Below, piece by piece: positions 8,797-18,628 of a stretch of 64,000 bases of DNA; position 1 is the first letter of the stretch; each line of letters begins with the position of its first letter. This DNA comes from Mesorhizobium norvegicum (GTDB taxonomy: Bacteria; Pseudomonadota; Alphaproteobacteria; Rhizobiales; Rhizobiaceae). The translations under genes and the position numbers were made by a program. Below the pieces are notes generated by a model, which was given only the letters and a program-made list of their open reading frames with translations, had not been told where the DNA came from and ran no database searches. The DNA is taken from the NCBI RefSeq assembly GCF_004919685.1, contig NZ_SMYZ01000054.1:62001-126000 (forward strand), written 5' to 3'.

Positions 8797-9920
8797 GCGT
8801 GCGTCCCCTTCCTGAAATCCGAAACGGTTTTTTTCGACGCAATAGCCTCTGTGAGATCAGCGAGCAACCGTGCCGCGTCCGGCCTGCCGGCCGATTTCGC
8901 GCCCGCCGCCATCGCCGCCAGCCGCTCAGGCGTGTCCATCAGCCCGCCGACGAGCGCTGCGATGCGTTCGGGCGAAAGCGAGGATTGCGGGTGCACTTCG
9001 CCGCCGCCGGCAGCGGCAAGGGCCGCCGCGTTCGCCGCCTGGTCGTGATCGAGCGCATAGGGATAAGGCACCAGCAGTGCCGGCCGGCCGATGACTGCGA
9101 TCTCCGAAACGGTCGAGGCACCGGAGCGCGAGATCAACAGATGAGCGGTCGCCATGCGCTGCGCCATGTCGGTGAAGAAGGGCGAGACCTCGGCGGCGAC
9201 GCCAAGGGTGGCATAGGCCGCCTTGACCCGCGCCACGTCATCCGCGCGAGCTTGTTGGGTAATCACCAGCCGCTTGCGCCGGGCGTCGGAAAGCAGCGCG
9301 ATAGCCCCCGGCACGGCATCGGAAAAGAACTGAGCGCCCTGGCTGCCGCCGAACACCAGCAGGCGGAACGGCTGTTCCCCGGTCGACGCCGCATAGGCCG
9401 TCATGGCCGCTTCCAGCACGGCAGGCCTGACCGGATTGCCCGTCGTCACCGTCTTGACGCCGGCAGCACTGGTGTCCTGCGGCAGGAAGCCGCCGGCGAT
9501 CGCGTCGACACGGCCGGCCAGCGCCCGGTTGGCGCGGCCCATCACCGCGTTCTGCTCATGGATCAGCGTCGGCACCTTGCGCCGCGTCGCCGCGTAGAGC
9601 GGCGGCAAGGTCGGATAGCCGCCGAAGCCGACGACGGCATCCGGCTTGATCCTGCCAATGATGGCGGACGCCTGGCGCACGCCGCGCCAGATTTTCCAGA
9701 ACGCACCAAGCAGGACGAAGGGATTCTTCGAGCCCATCGTCGCCGACTGGATCGGATGGATGGCGGCGGCCGGGAAATGGCCGGCGAAACGCTCGGCACG
9801 ATCGTCGGTCGCCAGATGCACCGACCAGCCGCGCTCGTTCAGCTCATGCGCCAGCGCCTCGGCGGGAAAAAGATGCCCACCGGTTCCGCCCGCCGCGAGA
9901 AGGATGACGCCTCTGGCCAT
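8793..9920 (-). CDS. murG: Lipid II synthase MurG
   Basis: MurG is the membrane-associated glycosyltransferase that adds GlcNAc to lipid I to make lipid II. The N-terminal loop LLAAGGTGGHLFPAEALA starts at about residue 7, and the C-terminal UDP-GlcNAc site includes LISRSGASTVSEIA. The ATG at 9920 sits one base after the ftsW stop with GGAG upstream. The 12 extra residues possible further upstream are an overlap into ftsW. Its stop overlaps the murC start by 4 bp. Length 375. Confidence 0.97.
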   Translation of the reverse strand: MARGVILLAAGGTGGHLFPAEALAHELNERGWSVHLATDDRAERFAGHFPAAAIHPIQSATMGSKNPFVLLGAFWKIWRGVRQASAIIGRIKPDAVVGFGGYPTLPPLYAATRRKVPTLIHEQNAVMGRANRALAGRVDAIAGGFLPQDTSAAGVKTVTTGNPVRPAVLEAAMTAYAASTGEQPFRLLVFGGSQGAQFFSDAVPGAIALLSDARRKRLVITQQARADDVARVKAAYATLGVAAEVSPFFTDMAQRMATAHLLISRSGASTVSEIAVIGRPALLVPYPYALDHDQAANAAALAAAGGGEVHPQSSLSPERIAALVGGLMDTPERLAAMAAGAKSAGRPDAARLLADLTEAIASKKTVSDFRKGTHA

Positions 9921-9921
9921 A

Positions 9922-11073
9922 TCACTCCGCCGGGACGGCGCGTTGCGACAGGCCAAAGCCCATCTGCTTGCGCTTTTCCGGCCGCTTGCGTGTCAGCGCC
10001 AGCACCATGCCCATCGAAATCGCGATGGCGATCTGCGAGGAGCCGCCATAGGAGATGAACGGCAGCGTCATGCCCTTGGCCGGCACAAGCTGCAGGTTGA
10101 CGCACATGTTGATGACAGCCTGCAGGCCGAAGACGGTGACGAGGCCGCCGACCGCATAGCGGGTGAAATCGTCATGCTCCTTCAGCGCCGTATTGAGACC
10201 GCGCAGCACGATGAAGGCGAAGATCGACATGATGAAGAAGCACATGATCAGCCCGAACTCTTCGCCGGCGACCGAGAAGACGAAGTCGGCATGGCTGTCG
10301 GGGATGACCCGTTTGACCGTGCCCTCGCCCGGCCCGACGCCGAACCAGCCGCCATTGATCAGCGCCTCGCGTCCCATGTCGACCTGGAACGTGTCGCCTT
10401 CGCCCGTGAGGAACTTGTCGATGCGCAAGGCAACGTGCGGAAACACAGTATAGGCGGCAAAGACGCCCCCAACGCCAGCGGCACCCAGTGCGACGATCCA
10501 TAGCCAAGGCAGCCCCGCCATGAAGAACATGATGCCCCAGGTGCCGGTCGTCAGCATGGTCTGGCCGAGGTCCGGTTGCGCCACCAGCAGCGACACGACC
10601 AGCACCAGCAGCAGCATGGCGAACAGATTGCCCGGAATGTCGGGCTGGCGCTTGTGCTCGGCGAACAGCCAGGCGCACATGATGACGAAGGCGGGTTTCA
10701 GAAATTCAGAGGGCTGGATGGACAGGCCGGCAAGCGACACCCAGCGGCGCGCGCCCTTCACCTCGACGCCGATGTAGAGCACGGCCACCATCAGCACCAG
10801 CATCAGGCACAGCATGATCAGCGCCATGCGCCGGATCTGCCTGGAATCGAGGAACGACACGGCCAGCATCACGCCAAGCGCCGGCACGGTGAAGATGATC
10901 TGCCTTGTGGCGAAGTGGAAACTGTCGAGACCGATGCGTTCGGCCACCGCCGGGCTGGCCGCGAAGGACAGCACGATGCCAAGCCCCATCAGCGACAGGA
11001 ACGCCGCCAGGAACCAGCGATCGATCGTCCACCACCAGGTCGCAACCGGGCTTTTGTCGAGACGGCTCTGCAT
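9922..11073 (-). CDS. ftsW: SEDS peptidoglycan glycosyltransferase FtsW
   Basis: FtsW is the divisome SEDS polymerase that extends glycan strands from lipid II, working with FtsI. The sequence is strongly hydrophobic with about ten membrane segments. It contains the SEDS signatures GARRWVSLAGLSIQPSEFLKP and PFISYGGSSQIA near the end. Its ATG overlaps the murD stop by one base (TAATG). 383 residues is normal. Confidence 0.97.
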   Translation of the reverse strand: MQSRLDKSPVATWWWTIDRWFLAAFLSLMGLGIVLSFAASPAVAERIGLDSFHFATRQIIFTVPALGVMLAVSFLDSRQIRRMALIMLCLMLVLMVAVLYIGVEVKGARRWVSLAGLSIQPSEFLKPAFVIMCAWLFAEHKRQPDIPGNLFAMLLLVLVVSLLVAQPDLGQTMLTTGTWGIMFFMAGLPWLWIVALGAAGVGGVFAAYTVFPHVALRIDKFLTGEGDTFQVDMGREALINGGWFGVGPGEGTVKRVIPDSHADFVFSVAGEEFGLIMCFFIMSIFAFIVLRGLNTALKEHDDFTRYAVGGLVTVFGLQAVINMCVNLQLVPAKGMTLPFISYGGSSQIAIAISMGMVLALTRKRPEKRKQMGFGLSQRAVPAE

Positions 11074-12473
11074 TATCGTGCCCCTCCGATGAGTTTCACA
11101 CCCTCGATAGCATTCGCAGCTTGCCTGAAGGCTTCGCCGCGGACTTCGAAATTCTTGAACTGGTCGAAACTGGCGCAGGCCGGCGACAACAGCACCACCG
11201 CTTCGCCGCTGTCGTCCTTAGCCGCATCAAGCGCGGCGTGCTCGACCGCCGCGGCCAGCGTGCCTGAAATCTCGTAGGGCACGGCCTCGCCCAGCGTCGC
11301 CGAAAAGGCGGGTGCGGCCTCGCCGATCAGATAGGCCTTGGCAATACGCGGGAAGAAACCGCGCAATGGCTCGATGCCGCCTTCCTTGGGCAGGCCGCCG
11401 GCGATCCAGTAGATGCGCGCAAAGCTCGACAGCGCCGGCGCCGCCGCATCGGCGTTGGTCGCCTTGGAATCGTTGATGAACAGCACATGGTCCTTGCGGC
11501 CGACCTGCTCCATGCGGTGCGCGAGGCCGGGGAAGCTTTCCAGCCCGGACTGGATTTCGCCAAGCTCCAACCCGACCTTGAGGCACGCGGCGACCGCTGC
11601 CAGCGCGTTCTGCGCATTGTGCTGGCCGCGCAGCGAGCCGATGCCCTCGAGGAAGGCGACACGGCTGTAGCGGCCGTGCACCGCCTCCATCAGATCGCTG
11701 CCGTCGGCGAAATAGCCGTCGGTCAGCGGCAGCCGCTTGGAAATGCGGATGACATGCCGCCCCGCCCGCTCCAGCCGCTCGGCGATCTGCGCGCACCAGG
11801 AATCGTCGATGCCGACGATCGCCGTCTCGCTGCCGGCCACCAGCCGTTCCTTGATCGCGGCGTAGTGCTGCATGGTGCCGTGACGGTCGAGATGGTCGGG
11901 CGTCAGGTTGAGCAGGATGCCGGCCGTCGGGTTGATCGAGGGCGCGAGGTCGATCTGGTAGGACGAGCATTCGACGACATAGTGCCGGTCGGGCTCGGGC
12001 TGATCGAGCGTCATCACCGCGCGGCCGATATTGCCGCCCATCTGGGTGTCGCGTCCGGCTGCTTTCAGGATATGCGCGGTCAGCGCCGTCGTCGTCGACT
12101 TGCCGTTGGTGCCGGTGATGGCGATGAAGGGCGACGTCGGCGCGCTCAGCATGCGCTCGCGGCAGAAAAGCTCGATGTCGCCGATGATCTCGACGCCTGA
12201 ACCGCGCGCCAGCTCCACCGTCCAATGCGGCTTGGGATGCGTCAGCGGCACGCCCGGCGACAGCACGAAGGCCGAGAATTTCGCCCAGTCGGCGCCGCGC
12301 AAATCGGCGGTTGCGATTCCGGTAGCCGCCGCCTTGGCGACGCTGTCGGGATTGTCGTCCCAGGCCAGCACGTCCGCCCCGCCGGCGATCAGCGCGCGCG
12401 CCGTCGCGATCCCCGAGCCACCGAGCCCGAAGAGCGAAACGCGCTTGCCTGCAAAGGATGCGGCGGGGATCAA
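11073..12473 (-). CDS. murD: UDP-N-acetylmuramoylalanine--D-glutamate ligase
   Basis: MurD adds D-Glu to UDP-MurNAc-L-Ala. The N-terminal loop SLFGLGGSGIATARAL begins near residue 13. The P-loop ITGTNGKSTTTALTAHIL is near residue 119, and FINDSKATNADAAAPAL is the family motif of the C-terminal domain. It starts 8 nt after the mraY stop and ends inside the ftsW start codon. 466 residues fits the family. Confidence 0.97.
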   Translation of the reverse strand: MIPAASFAGKRVSLFGLGGSGIATARALIAGGADVLAWDDNPDSVAKAAATGIATADLRGADWAKFSAFVLSPGVPLTHPKPHWTVELARGSGVEIIGDIELFCRERMLSAPTSPFIAITGTNGKSTTTALTAHILKAAGRDTQMGGNIGRAVMTLDQPEPDRHYVVECSSYQIDLAPSINPTAGILLNLTPDHLDRHGTMQHYAAIKERLVAGSETAIVGIDDSWCAQIAERLERAGRHVIRISKRLPLTDGYFADGSDLMEAVHGRYSRVAFLEGIGSLRGQHNAQNALAAVAACLKVGLELGEIQSGLESFPGLAHRMEQVGRKDHVLFINDSKATNADAAAPALSSFARIYWIAGGLPKEGGIEPLRGFFPRIAKAYLIGEAAPAFSATLGEAVPYEISGTLAAAVEHAALDAAKDDSGEAVVLLSPACASFDQFKNFEVRGEAFRQAANAIEGVKLIGGAR

Positions 12474-12481
12474 GCGGCCTC

Positions 12482-13564
12482 CTATCTCAGCTTGAGGGTC
12501 GACAGGCCGACCAGCGCCAGGATGACGGCGATGATCCAGAAGCGGATCACCACCTGGCTTTCGGTCCAGCCGAGCTTTTCGAAATGATGGTGGATCGGCG
12601 CCATCAGGAACACCCGCTTGCCGGTCATCTTGAAATAGCCGACCTGGATGATGACCGACAGGATTTCCACGACAAACAATCCGCCGACGATGACCAGCAC
12701 GATCTCGTGCTTGGTGGCGACGGCGACGGTGCCGATCAGGCCGCCCATGGCCAGCGATCCGGTGTCGCCCATGAAGATCGCCGCCGGTGGCGCGTTGAAC
12801 CAGAGGAAGCCGAGGCCGGCGCCGATGACGGAGCCAAGCACGACCGCCAGTTCGCCGGTGCCGGGCACGAAATGGATCTGCAGATACTCGGCGAACACGG
12901 CGTTGCCGGAGAGATAGGCGATGACGCCGAAGGAGGCCGCCGCGATCATGATCGGCACGATCGCCAGCCCGTCCAGGCCGTCGGTCAGGTTCACCGCATT
13001 GCCGGCGCCGACGATGACGAAGCAGGAAAACGGAATGAAGAACCAGCCGAGATTGATGATGAATTCCTTGGCGAAGGGGAATGTCAGCGACGACGAGAAC
13101 GGCGCCTGACCATTGTGCATGATCGCCCAGGCGGCGATGCCGGCGATGACGAATTCAAGCGCCAGCCGCGCCTTGCCGGAAAAGCCGAGATGCGACTGCT
13201 TGGTCACTTTGAGATAGTCGTCGTAGAAGCCGATCGAGCCGAAGCCGAGCGTCACCAGCAGCACCACCCAGACATAGATGCTCGACAGGTTCGCCCATAA
13301 AAGCGACGAGCCGATAATGCCCGACAGGATCATCAGTCCGCCCATGGTCGGCGTGCCGGCCTTCTTGAAATGCGTCTGCGGCCCGTCGGCGCGGATCGGC
13401 TGGCCCTTGCCTTGCCGCAGCCGCAGCGAATTGATGATGGTCGGCCCGAAGATGAAGACGATCAGCGCCGACGTGATCAGCGCCCCGCCGGTGCGGAAGG
13501 TGATGTAGCGGAAGACATTGAAGACCGAGACCTTGTCCGCAAAATCGACGAGCAGTGTAAACAT
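12482..13564 (-). CDS. mraY: Phospho-N-acetylmuramoyl-pentapeptide transferase
   Basis: MraY is the polytopic membrane enzyme that moves phospho-MurNAc-pentapeptide onto undecaprenyl phosphate to make lipid I. Catalytic motifs are present: FYDDYLKVTK, NLTDGLDGLA, and the cytoplasmic PIHHHFEKLGW loop. I chose the ATG at 13564 (MFTLLVDFADK), with a G-rich stretch upstream. The extra 29 residues upstream are not family-like and would run into the murF end. 360 residues is the usual length. Confidence 0.97.
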   Translation of the reverse strand: MFTLLVDFADKVSVFNVFRYITFRTGGALITSALIVFIFGPTIINSLRLRQGKGQPIRADGPQTHFKKAGTPTMGGLMILSGIIGSSLLWANLSSIYVWVVLLVTLGFGSIGFYDDYLKVTKQSHLGFSGKARLALEFVIAGIAAWAIMHNGQAPFSSSLTFPFAKEFIINLGWFFIPFSCFVIVGAGNAVNLTDGLDGLAIVPIMIAAASFGVIAYLSGNAVFAEYLQIHFVPGTGELAVVLGSVIGAGLGFLWFNAPPAAIFMGDTGSLAMGGLIGTVAVATKHEIVLVIVGGLFVVEILSVIIQVGYFKMTGKRVFLMAPIHHHFEKLGWTESQVVIRFWIIAVILALVGLSTLKLR

Positions 13565-13583
13565 GCGCTTTTCGTCCCCCGAC

Positions 13584-15017
13584 CTAGGTCTGTTTTCTGG
13601 CTGTCGATTCAGCCGGGTATTTGCCCAGCAGCGCATCGACCAACTTTGCAAAACCGATGCCCTTCGACGATTTGATCATCACCACATCGCCCGGCTTCAG
13701 CGCGGCAAGCAGCACCGGCTTCAGCTCCTCGACACCGGCGCGATATTCCGTTTTGATTTCAGCCGGCAGTATCTCGGCCAGCGCCCGCATTTCCGGGCCG
13801 CCGAGAAAGACGGTCTGCGTCCCGGTGCCGACGATGAGCTCGGCAAGGGCTGCATGCAGCTTGGCCGAGTGGTCGCCGAGTTCGAGCATGTCGCCGAGCA
13901 CGGCGATGCGACGGCCCTCGCCCGTCACCGGCGTCGCGTTGAGCAATGCCATGGCAGCAGCCATCGATGCCGGATTGGCGTTGTAGCTCTCGTCGATTAG
14001 GGTGATCAGTCCGCCGGAATGGCGCAGCACATGGCGCTTGCCGCGCCCGCGTTCTGCCGAAAGATCGGCCAGTGCGAGAGCCACCTTGTCGAGATCGGCC
14101 CCGACCAGATGCGCCGCACCCAGCACCGCCAGCACGTTCTGCACCATATGACGGCCGGGCGCGCCGATCCGCGCCGCCACCTCGTGGCCGCTGATCCTGG
14201 CGGTGATGTCGGAATGATCCGCATGCAGTTCGCATTTGACCAGCTTGAAAGTCGAGCGCGCATTTTCGCCGAAGCCGTAGACGTGCTCGACACCGGCGGC
14301 CTGCGCCATCTTGTCGAGAATCTTGAAGCGCGCGTCGTCGCGGTTGAGGACGGCGGCACCCTCTGGCTCCAGCCCTTCGAAAATCTCGGCCTTGGCCTTG
14401 GCGATCTCGTCCAGATTGCGGAAGAAGCCAAGGTGGGCGGCCGCGATCATGGTGACGATGGCGACATGCGGCCTCACCATCTTGACCAGCGGCCGGATCT
14501 CGTCGGGATGGTTCATGCCGATCTCGAACACGGCATAGTCGCAATCATCGGGCATCCGCGCCAAAGTCAGCGGCACGCCCCAATGGTTGTTGAACGACTG
14601 CGCCGAGGCATGCACCTTGCCGACGGCGGACAGCACGTGGCGCAGCGCTTCCTTGGTGGTGGTCTTGCCGGCCGAACCGGTCACAGCGATGATTTTCGCG
14701 CTCGAGCGGGCGCGCGACGCAACCCCAAGCTTTTCCAGCGCGACCAGCACATCCTCGACGACGATGATCGGCGCCGTCAGCCGGCCGAGCGACGGCAGCT
14801 TGCCTTCGGCCACCACCAGCACGCCGGCGCCGGCTTTGATGGCGGCGGTTGCGAAGTCATGGCCGTCCATCGCCTCGCCCTTGATGGCGAAGAAGGCGTC
14901 ACCCGGCTGCAGGCTGCGGCTGTCGATCGAAATGCCTGAAATGCCTTCCGGCATCGGCCCGAGCGGCCGCCCATCCATGGCGGCAACCAGCGCCTCGGAG
15001 GTCCACAGCAAGCTCAT
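13584..15017 (-). CDS. murF: UDP-MurNAc-tripeptide--D-alanyl-D-alanine ligase
   Basis: MurF adds the D-Ala-D-Ala dipeptide (the Ddl product) to the UDP-MurNAc tripeptide. The N-terminal ISIDSRSLQPGDAFFAIKGE motif, the P-loop VTGSAGKTTTKEALRHVL near residue 114 and LIDESYNANPASM are all present. The start overlaps the murE stop as ATGA. Length 477. Confidence 0.97.
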   Translation of the reverse strand: MSLLWTSEALVAAMDGRPLGPMPEGISGISIDSRSLQPGDAFFAIKGEAMDGHDFATAAIKAGAGVLVVAEGKLPSLGRLTAPIIVVEDVLVALEKLGVASRARSSAKIIAVTGSAGKTTTKEALRHVLSAVGKVHASAQSFNNHWGVPLTLARMPDDCDYAVFEIGMNHPDEIRPLVKMVRPHVAIVTMIAAAHLGFFRNLDEIAKAKAEIFEGLEPEGAAVLNRDDARFKILDKMAQAAGVEHVYGFGENARSTFKLVKCELHADHSDITARISGHEVAARIGAPGRHMVQNVLAVLGAAHLVGADLDKVALALADLSAERGRGKRHVLRHSGGLITLIDESYNANPASMAAAMALLNATPVTGEGRRIAVLGDMLELGDHSAKLHAALAELIVGTGTQTVFLGGPEMRALAEILPAEIKTEYRAGVEELKPVLLAALKPGDVVMIKSSKGIGFAKLVDALLGKYPAESTARKQT

Positions 15018-16468
15018 GCGGCACGCTCCACGAGTGCTGCGCGGACTTCCTCATGATCGGAGAAATGCAAGGTCTCGGAGCCGATCGTCTGGCCCTCCTC
15101 ATGGCCTTTGCCGGCCACGATCAGCGTGTCGCCGGCATGCAGCATGGCGACCGCCTCGTGAATCGCCTGGCGCCGGTCGCCGATCTCGATGGCGCCGGGA
15201 GCAGCGGCGAGGATGGCGGCACGGATCGTTTCCGGCACTTCCGAGCGCGGATTGTCGTCGGTGACGATGACGACATCGGCAAGCCGCGTCGCGATTTCGC
15301 CCATGATCGGCCTTTTTCCCCGGTCGCGGTCGCCGCCGCAGCCGAAGACGACGATGACGCGGCCGGTGGTGAACGGCCGCACCGAAGCCAGCACGTTTTC
15401 CAGCGCGTCGGGCTTGTGGGCATAATCGACATAGACCGGCGCGCCATTGGCGGTGGTGCCGACGAGGTCGAGCCGGCCCGGCGCGCCCTTCAGTTTCTCC
15501 AACGCCATCAAGGCCTTGGCGACAGGTGTTCCCGTGGAAATGGCAAGACCCGCCGAAACCAGCGCGTTCGAAATCTGGAAATCACCGGCCAGCGGCAGGT
15601 CGATCTCGTAGAGCACGCCGTCGGCCTCGACCTCGGCGCGCTGGCGGTGGCGCTCGTGCTCGACCCGCTTCAGCCTGAGGAAATCGCCATGGCGGCCGAC
15701 CGTCAGCACCTCGAGCCCGGCAGCCTGTGCGGCCTTGATCGTCGGCGCCGACCACGGATCGTCGGCGAAGATCACAGCCGGCGCGCCCTTCGGCAGCAGT
15801 GCGTCGAACAGGCGCAATTTGGCGCGATGGTAATCCTCGATGGTCGGATGATAGTCCATGTGGTCGCGGCCGAGATTGGTGAAGCCGCCGGCCGCCAGCT
15901 TCACGCCGTCGAGGCGGCGCTGGTCGAGCCCATGACTGGAGGCTTCCATCGAGGCGTGGGTGACGCCGGCATCGGCCAATTCCCGCAGCAATTGATGCAG
16001 AGCGACCGGATCGGGCGTCGTCAGCGAGCCATAATCGTTGCGGCCCGGCGCCACCACGCCGGTGGTGCCGATCGAAGCGGCGGCATAGCCGGCCTGCTCC
16101 CAGATCTGCCTGGTGAAAGCAGCAACCGATGTCTTGCCGCTGGTGCCGGTCACCGCGACCATGGTCTGCGGCTGCTTGCCGAAATAGCGGGCCGCACTCA
16201 GCGCCAGCACCAGGCGCGGATCGTCGACCGCCAGCACCGGAACCGACAGCCCGGCTATGGTGCTGCCCTTGCCCGCCACGATGGCGGCCGCACCGCGCGC
16301 GGCGGCGTCGGCGGCATAAACGGCACCATCGGCCTTGGTTCCGGCGAGCGCAAAAAAGACAACGCCCGGTTTTACCTGGCGGGAATCCGAAGAAATCCCT
16401 GTAACCTCCAGATCGACGGAAGCTATTCCCTCGACGGGCAGGATACCGGCTAGATCTCTGAGCTTCAT
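15014..16468 (-). CDS. murE: UDP-MurNAc-L-Ala-D-Glu--meso-diaminopimelate ligase
   Basis: MurE adds the third stem-peptide residue. The P-loop VTGTSGKTSVAAFTRQIWE is near residue 115. The motif DDNPRSE in the C-terminal domain marks ligases that use meso-diaminopimelate rather than lysine, as expected in a Gram-negative. YVDYAHKPDALENVL is the linker motif. The gene starts 54 nt after the ftsI stop. Length 484. Confidence 0.97.
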   Translation of the reverse strand: MKLRDLAGILPVEGIASVDLEVTGISSDSRQVKPGVVFFALAGTKADGAVYAADAAARGAAAIVAGKGSTIAGLSVPVLAVDDPRLVLALSAARYFGKQPQTMVAVTGTSGKTSVAAFTRQIWEQAGYAAASIGTTGVVAPGRNDYGSLTTPDPVALHQLLRELADAGVTHASMEASSHGLDQRRLDGVKLAAGGFTNLGRDHMDYHPTIEDYHRAKLRLFDALLPKGAPAVIFADDPWSAPTIKAAQAAGLEVLTVGRHGDFLRLKRVEHERHRQRAEVEADGVLYEIDLPLAGDFQISNALVSAGLAISTGTPVAKALMALEKLKGAPGRLDLVGTTANGAPVYVDYAHKPDALENVLASVRPFTTGRVIVVFGCGGDRDRGKRPIMGEIATRLADVVIVTDDNPRSEVPETIRAAILAAAPGAIEIGDRRQAIHEAVAMLHAGDTLIVAGKGHEEGQTIGSETLHFSDHEEVRAALVERAA

Positions 16469-16522
16469 CGAGTCCCGTTCACCGCAACAAAATAGCGCGC
16501 AGTTACCGGCGCGCCCTAAGAA

Positions 16523-18232
16523 TCACTGATAGGAAACCAGCGTTGCACCATTTTCATGGCTGAAATCTGGCTTCACGCCAAGCATGGCAGCCGCACGTCT
16601 GATGATGTTTCCCGCCATAACCCCCGCATTCGAGGCCGCGACGTCTGTCATGCCAGGCTTTTCCGGGTGCGGGGCATCGGCAATCGTAAACACGAGGTAT
16701 TGCGGATCGTCCATCGGGAAGGCGGCGACGAAGGTATTGAAATTCAACTCCTTCGAGTAGCGGCCGTTGATAACCTTCTCGGCTGTTCCGGTCTTGCCGC
16801 CAACGCGATAGCCGGGGACTCTGGCGTTTCTGGCCGAGCCCTTCTCGGCGTTGAGCGTATAGAGGTAGCGCATGCCTTCGACGGTCTTTTCGCTGACCAC
16901 TTTCTTGGCGGTGGCCATCGCTTCCGCCTGCGTACGCATCAGGAAGGTAGGGTTCATCAGGAAGCCGCCATTCATCAACGCCGCGCAGCCTACAGCCGCT
17001 TGCAGCGGTGTCGTCGACACGCCATGACCGAAGGCGATGGTGAACGAATTGACCTGTTTCCAGACCTTCGGTTCAGTCGGGCGGGCGACTTCCGGCAGTT
17101 CAGTCTGCATCTTGTCCAGAATGCCAAGGCGATGCAGGAATTCGCGGTGCCCCTCGATACCGACCATCTCGGCCTCCCTGGCCGACCCGATGTTGGACGA
17201 ATAGAGGAACACCTCCGGCAACGACAGCACACGGTTCTTGCCGTGGAAATCGTGAATGGCCTGATGGCCGACCCGGATCGGATGCGAAGCATCGAAGCGG
17301 CTCGCCATCGTCGCCTTGCCCGAATCGAGCGCCATGGCCGAGGTGAAGCTCTTGAAGGTCGAGCCCATCTCATAGAGACCCGCCGACATCCGGTTCAGCC
17401 GGTCCTTGTCCTGTGCATTGTAAGGATTGTTCGGATCAAAATCCGGCACCGAGGCCATCGCCACCACTTCGCCGGTCTTGACGTTGAGCACAACAGCGCC
17501 GGCGCCCATGGCGCGATAGCGCTCCAGGCCGGCGGCGATCTCGTCGCGCACCACATGCTGGACGCGCAGATCGATCGAAAGCTTCACCGGCTTGAGATCC
17601 TTGGCCACCGCGAGGCCCGATGCCTGCAGGTCGCTCAGGCCCTGCTCGTCGACATACTTCTCCATCCCGGAGATGCCCTGGTTGTCGATGTTGGTGAGGC
17701 CGACAATGTAGGACGAGGTCTCGCCGCTCGGATAAAAGCGGCGCTTCTCGGTGCGGAAGCCGAAGCCGGGAATGCCGAGTTGCATGATGTCGGACTGTTG
17801 CTTGGGCGTCAGCTGCCGCTGCAGCCAGACGAAACCTGCGCCGCTCTTCAGCTTGTGGTAGGTCTGCTCATAGTCGATGTCCGGAAGCACCGTCGACAGC
17901 TTCTCGATCGCCTCGTCGGCGTCGACAATCCGGCGCGGTTCTGCAAACAGCGACGCCGTCTTGATGTCCGTCGCCAGCACTTCGCCATTGCGGTCGACAA
18001 TGTCGGGCCGCGATGCCGTCACCCGGCTCTGCGGACCGCCCGACATGTCGGGGGTCTGGAAGCCAAGATAGACCAGCCGCCCGGAAATGGTCGAGAAGAT
18101 GCCGAAGAACACCGCCATCGTCATCACGATGCGCGTCCTGCCCTTGCCGCCGGTCGCCTTGCGGGCGCCCTCGACCACGATCGATCCGTCTTCACTCGTC
18201 CTGGCGCGACGCTTCAGCAGTTTGCCGATCAT
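16523..18232 (-). CDS. ftsI: Division-specific transpeptidase FtsI (PBP3)
   Basis: FtsI cross-links septal peptidoglycan and partners with FtsW. A basic cytoplasmic N-terminus precedes one membrane segment at about residues 35-57. The penicillin-binding dimerisation domain follows. The transpeptidase domain has SxxK as STFK in MGSTFKSFTSA, SxN as SSN, and KTG as GGKTGTAEK. The ATG overlaps the ftsL stop by 4 bp. 569 residues is typical. Confidence 0.97.
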   Translation of the reverse strand: MIGKLLKRRARTSEDGSIVVEGARKATGGKGRTRIVMTMAVFFGIFSTISGRLVYLGFQTPDMSGGPQSRVTASRPDIVDRNGEVLATDIKTASLFAEPRRIVDADEAIEKLSTVLPDIDYEQTYHKLKSGAGFVWLQRQLTPKQQSDIMQLGIPGFGFRTEKRRFYPSGETSSYIVGLTNIDNQGISGMEKYVDEQGLSDLQASGLAVAKDLKPVKLSIDLRVQHVVRDEIAAGLERYRAMGAGAVVLNVKTGEVVAMASVPDFDPNNPYNAQDKDRLNRMSAGLYEMGSTFKSFTSAMALDSGKATMASRFDASHPIRVGHQAIHDFHGKNRVLSLPEVFLYSSNIGSAREAEMVGIEGHREFLHRLGILDKMQTELPEVARPTEPKVWKQVNSFTIAFGHGVSTTPLQAAVGCAALMNGGFLMNPTFLMRTQAEAMATAKKVVSEKTVEGMRYLYTLNAEKGSARNARVPGYRVGGKTGTAEKVINGRYSKELNFNTFVAAFPMDDPQYLVFTIADAPHPEKPGMTDVAASNAGVMAGNIIRRAAAMLGVKPDFSHENGATLVSYQ

Positions 18233-18624
18233 TGGGCGATGCCTCCGGTCACCACGGGATCCCTGCTGCCCGGAGGCGCTTGGTCGGAATTGTCGGCCAT
18301 ACCGCCCTGGCGTCCGTTCAGGATGTCCTGGATGTCCAGGGCTTTGGCCGGCAGGTCGCCGATGCCGACGATCTGACGAGCGCTGACCGGCTCGAGTTCG
18401 AGCTGCGACTTGTAGAGTTCGGTCAGTTTCTGCAGCCGAGACGGCTGGGTGAGCAGGCTCCAGTCGGCCTTGAGCAGGTCGATCGTGTCCTCCTCATAGC
18501 GGATCTGCGCATGGATCTTCTGCACCGACGCCAATTGTTCCTCGGCCTCGCGCTTGGCTTTGTAGGTAAGGGCCGCCGCCGCAACCATGACGGCGATCAG
18601 GACGATGTCGCTGGTACGAAACAC
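18229..18624 (-). CDS. ftsL: FtsL-like division protein (GTG start)
   Basis: This is a small bitopic protein in the ftsL position between rsmH and ftsI. It has a membrane segment at residues 6-24 (DIVLIAVMVAAAALTY), a coiled-coil-like stretch from about 25 to 70 with heptad Leu/Ile, and a polar C-terminus. The GTG at 18624 has GAGAGG upstream, overlapping the rsmH stop, and gives 131 residues. The longer frame from 18726 adds a basic stretch inside rsmH and is unlikely. FtsL sequences diverge, so the call rests on position and topology. Confidence 0.85.
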   Translation of the reverse strand: MFRTSDIVLIAVMVAAAALTYKAKREAEEQLASVQKIHAQIRYEEDTIDLLKADWSLLTQPSRLQKLTELYKSQLELEPVSARQIVGIGDLPAKALDIQDILNGRQGGMADNSDQAPPGSRDPVVTGGIAQ

Positions 18625-18628
18625 GTGC

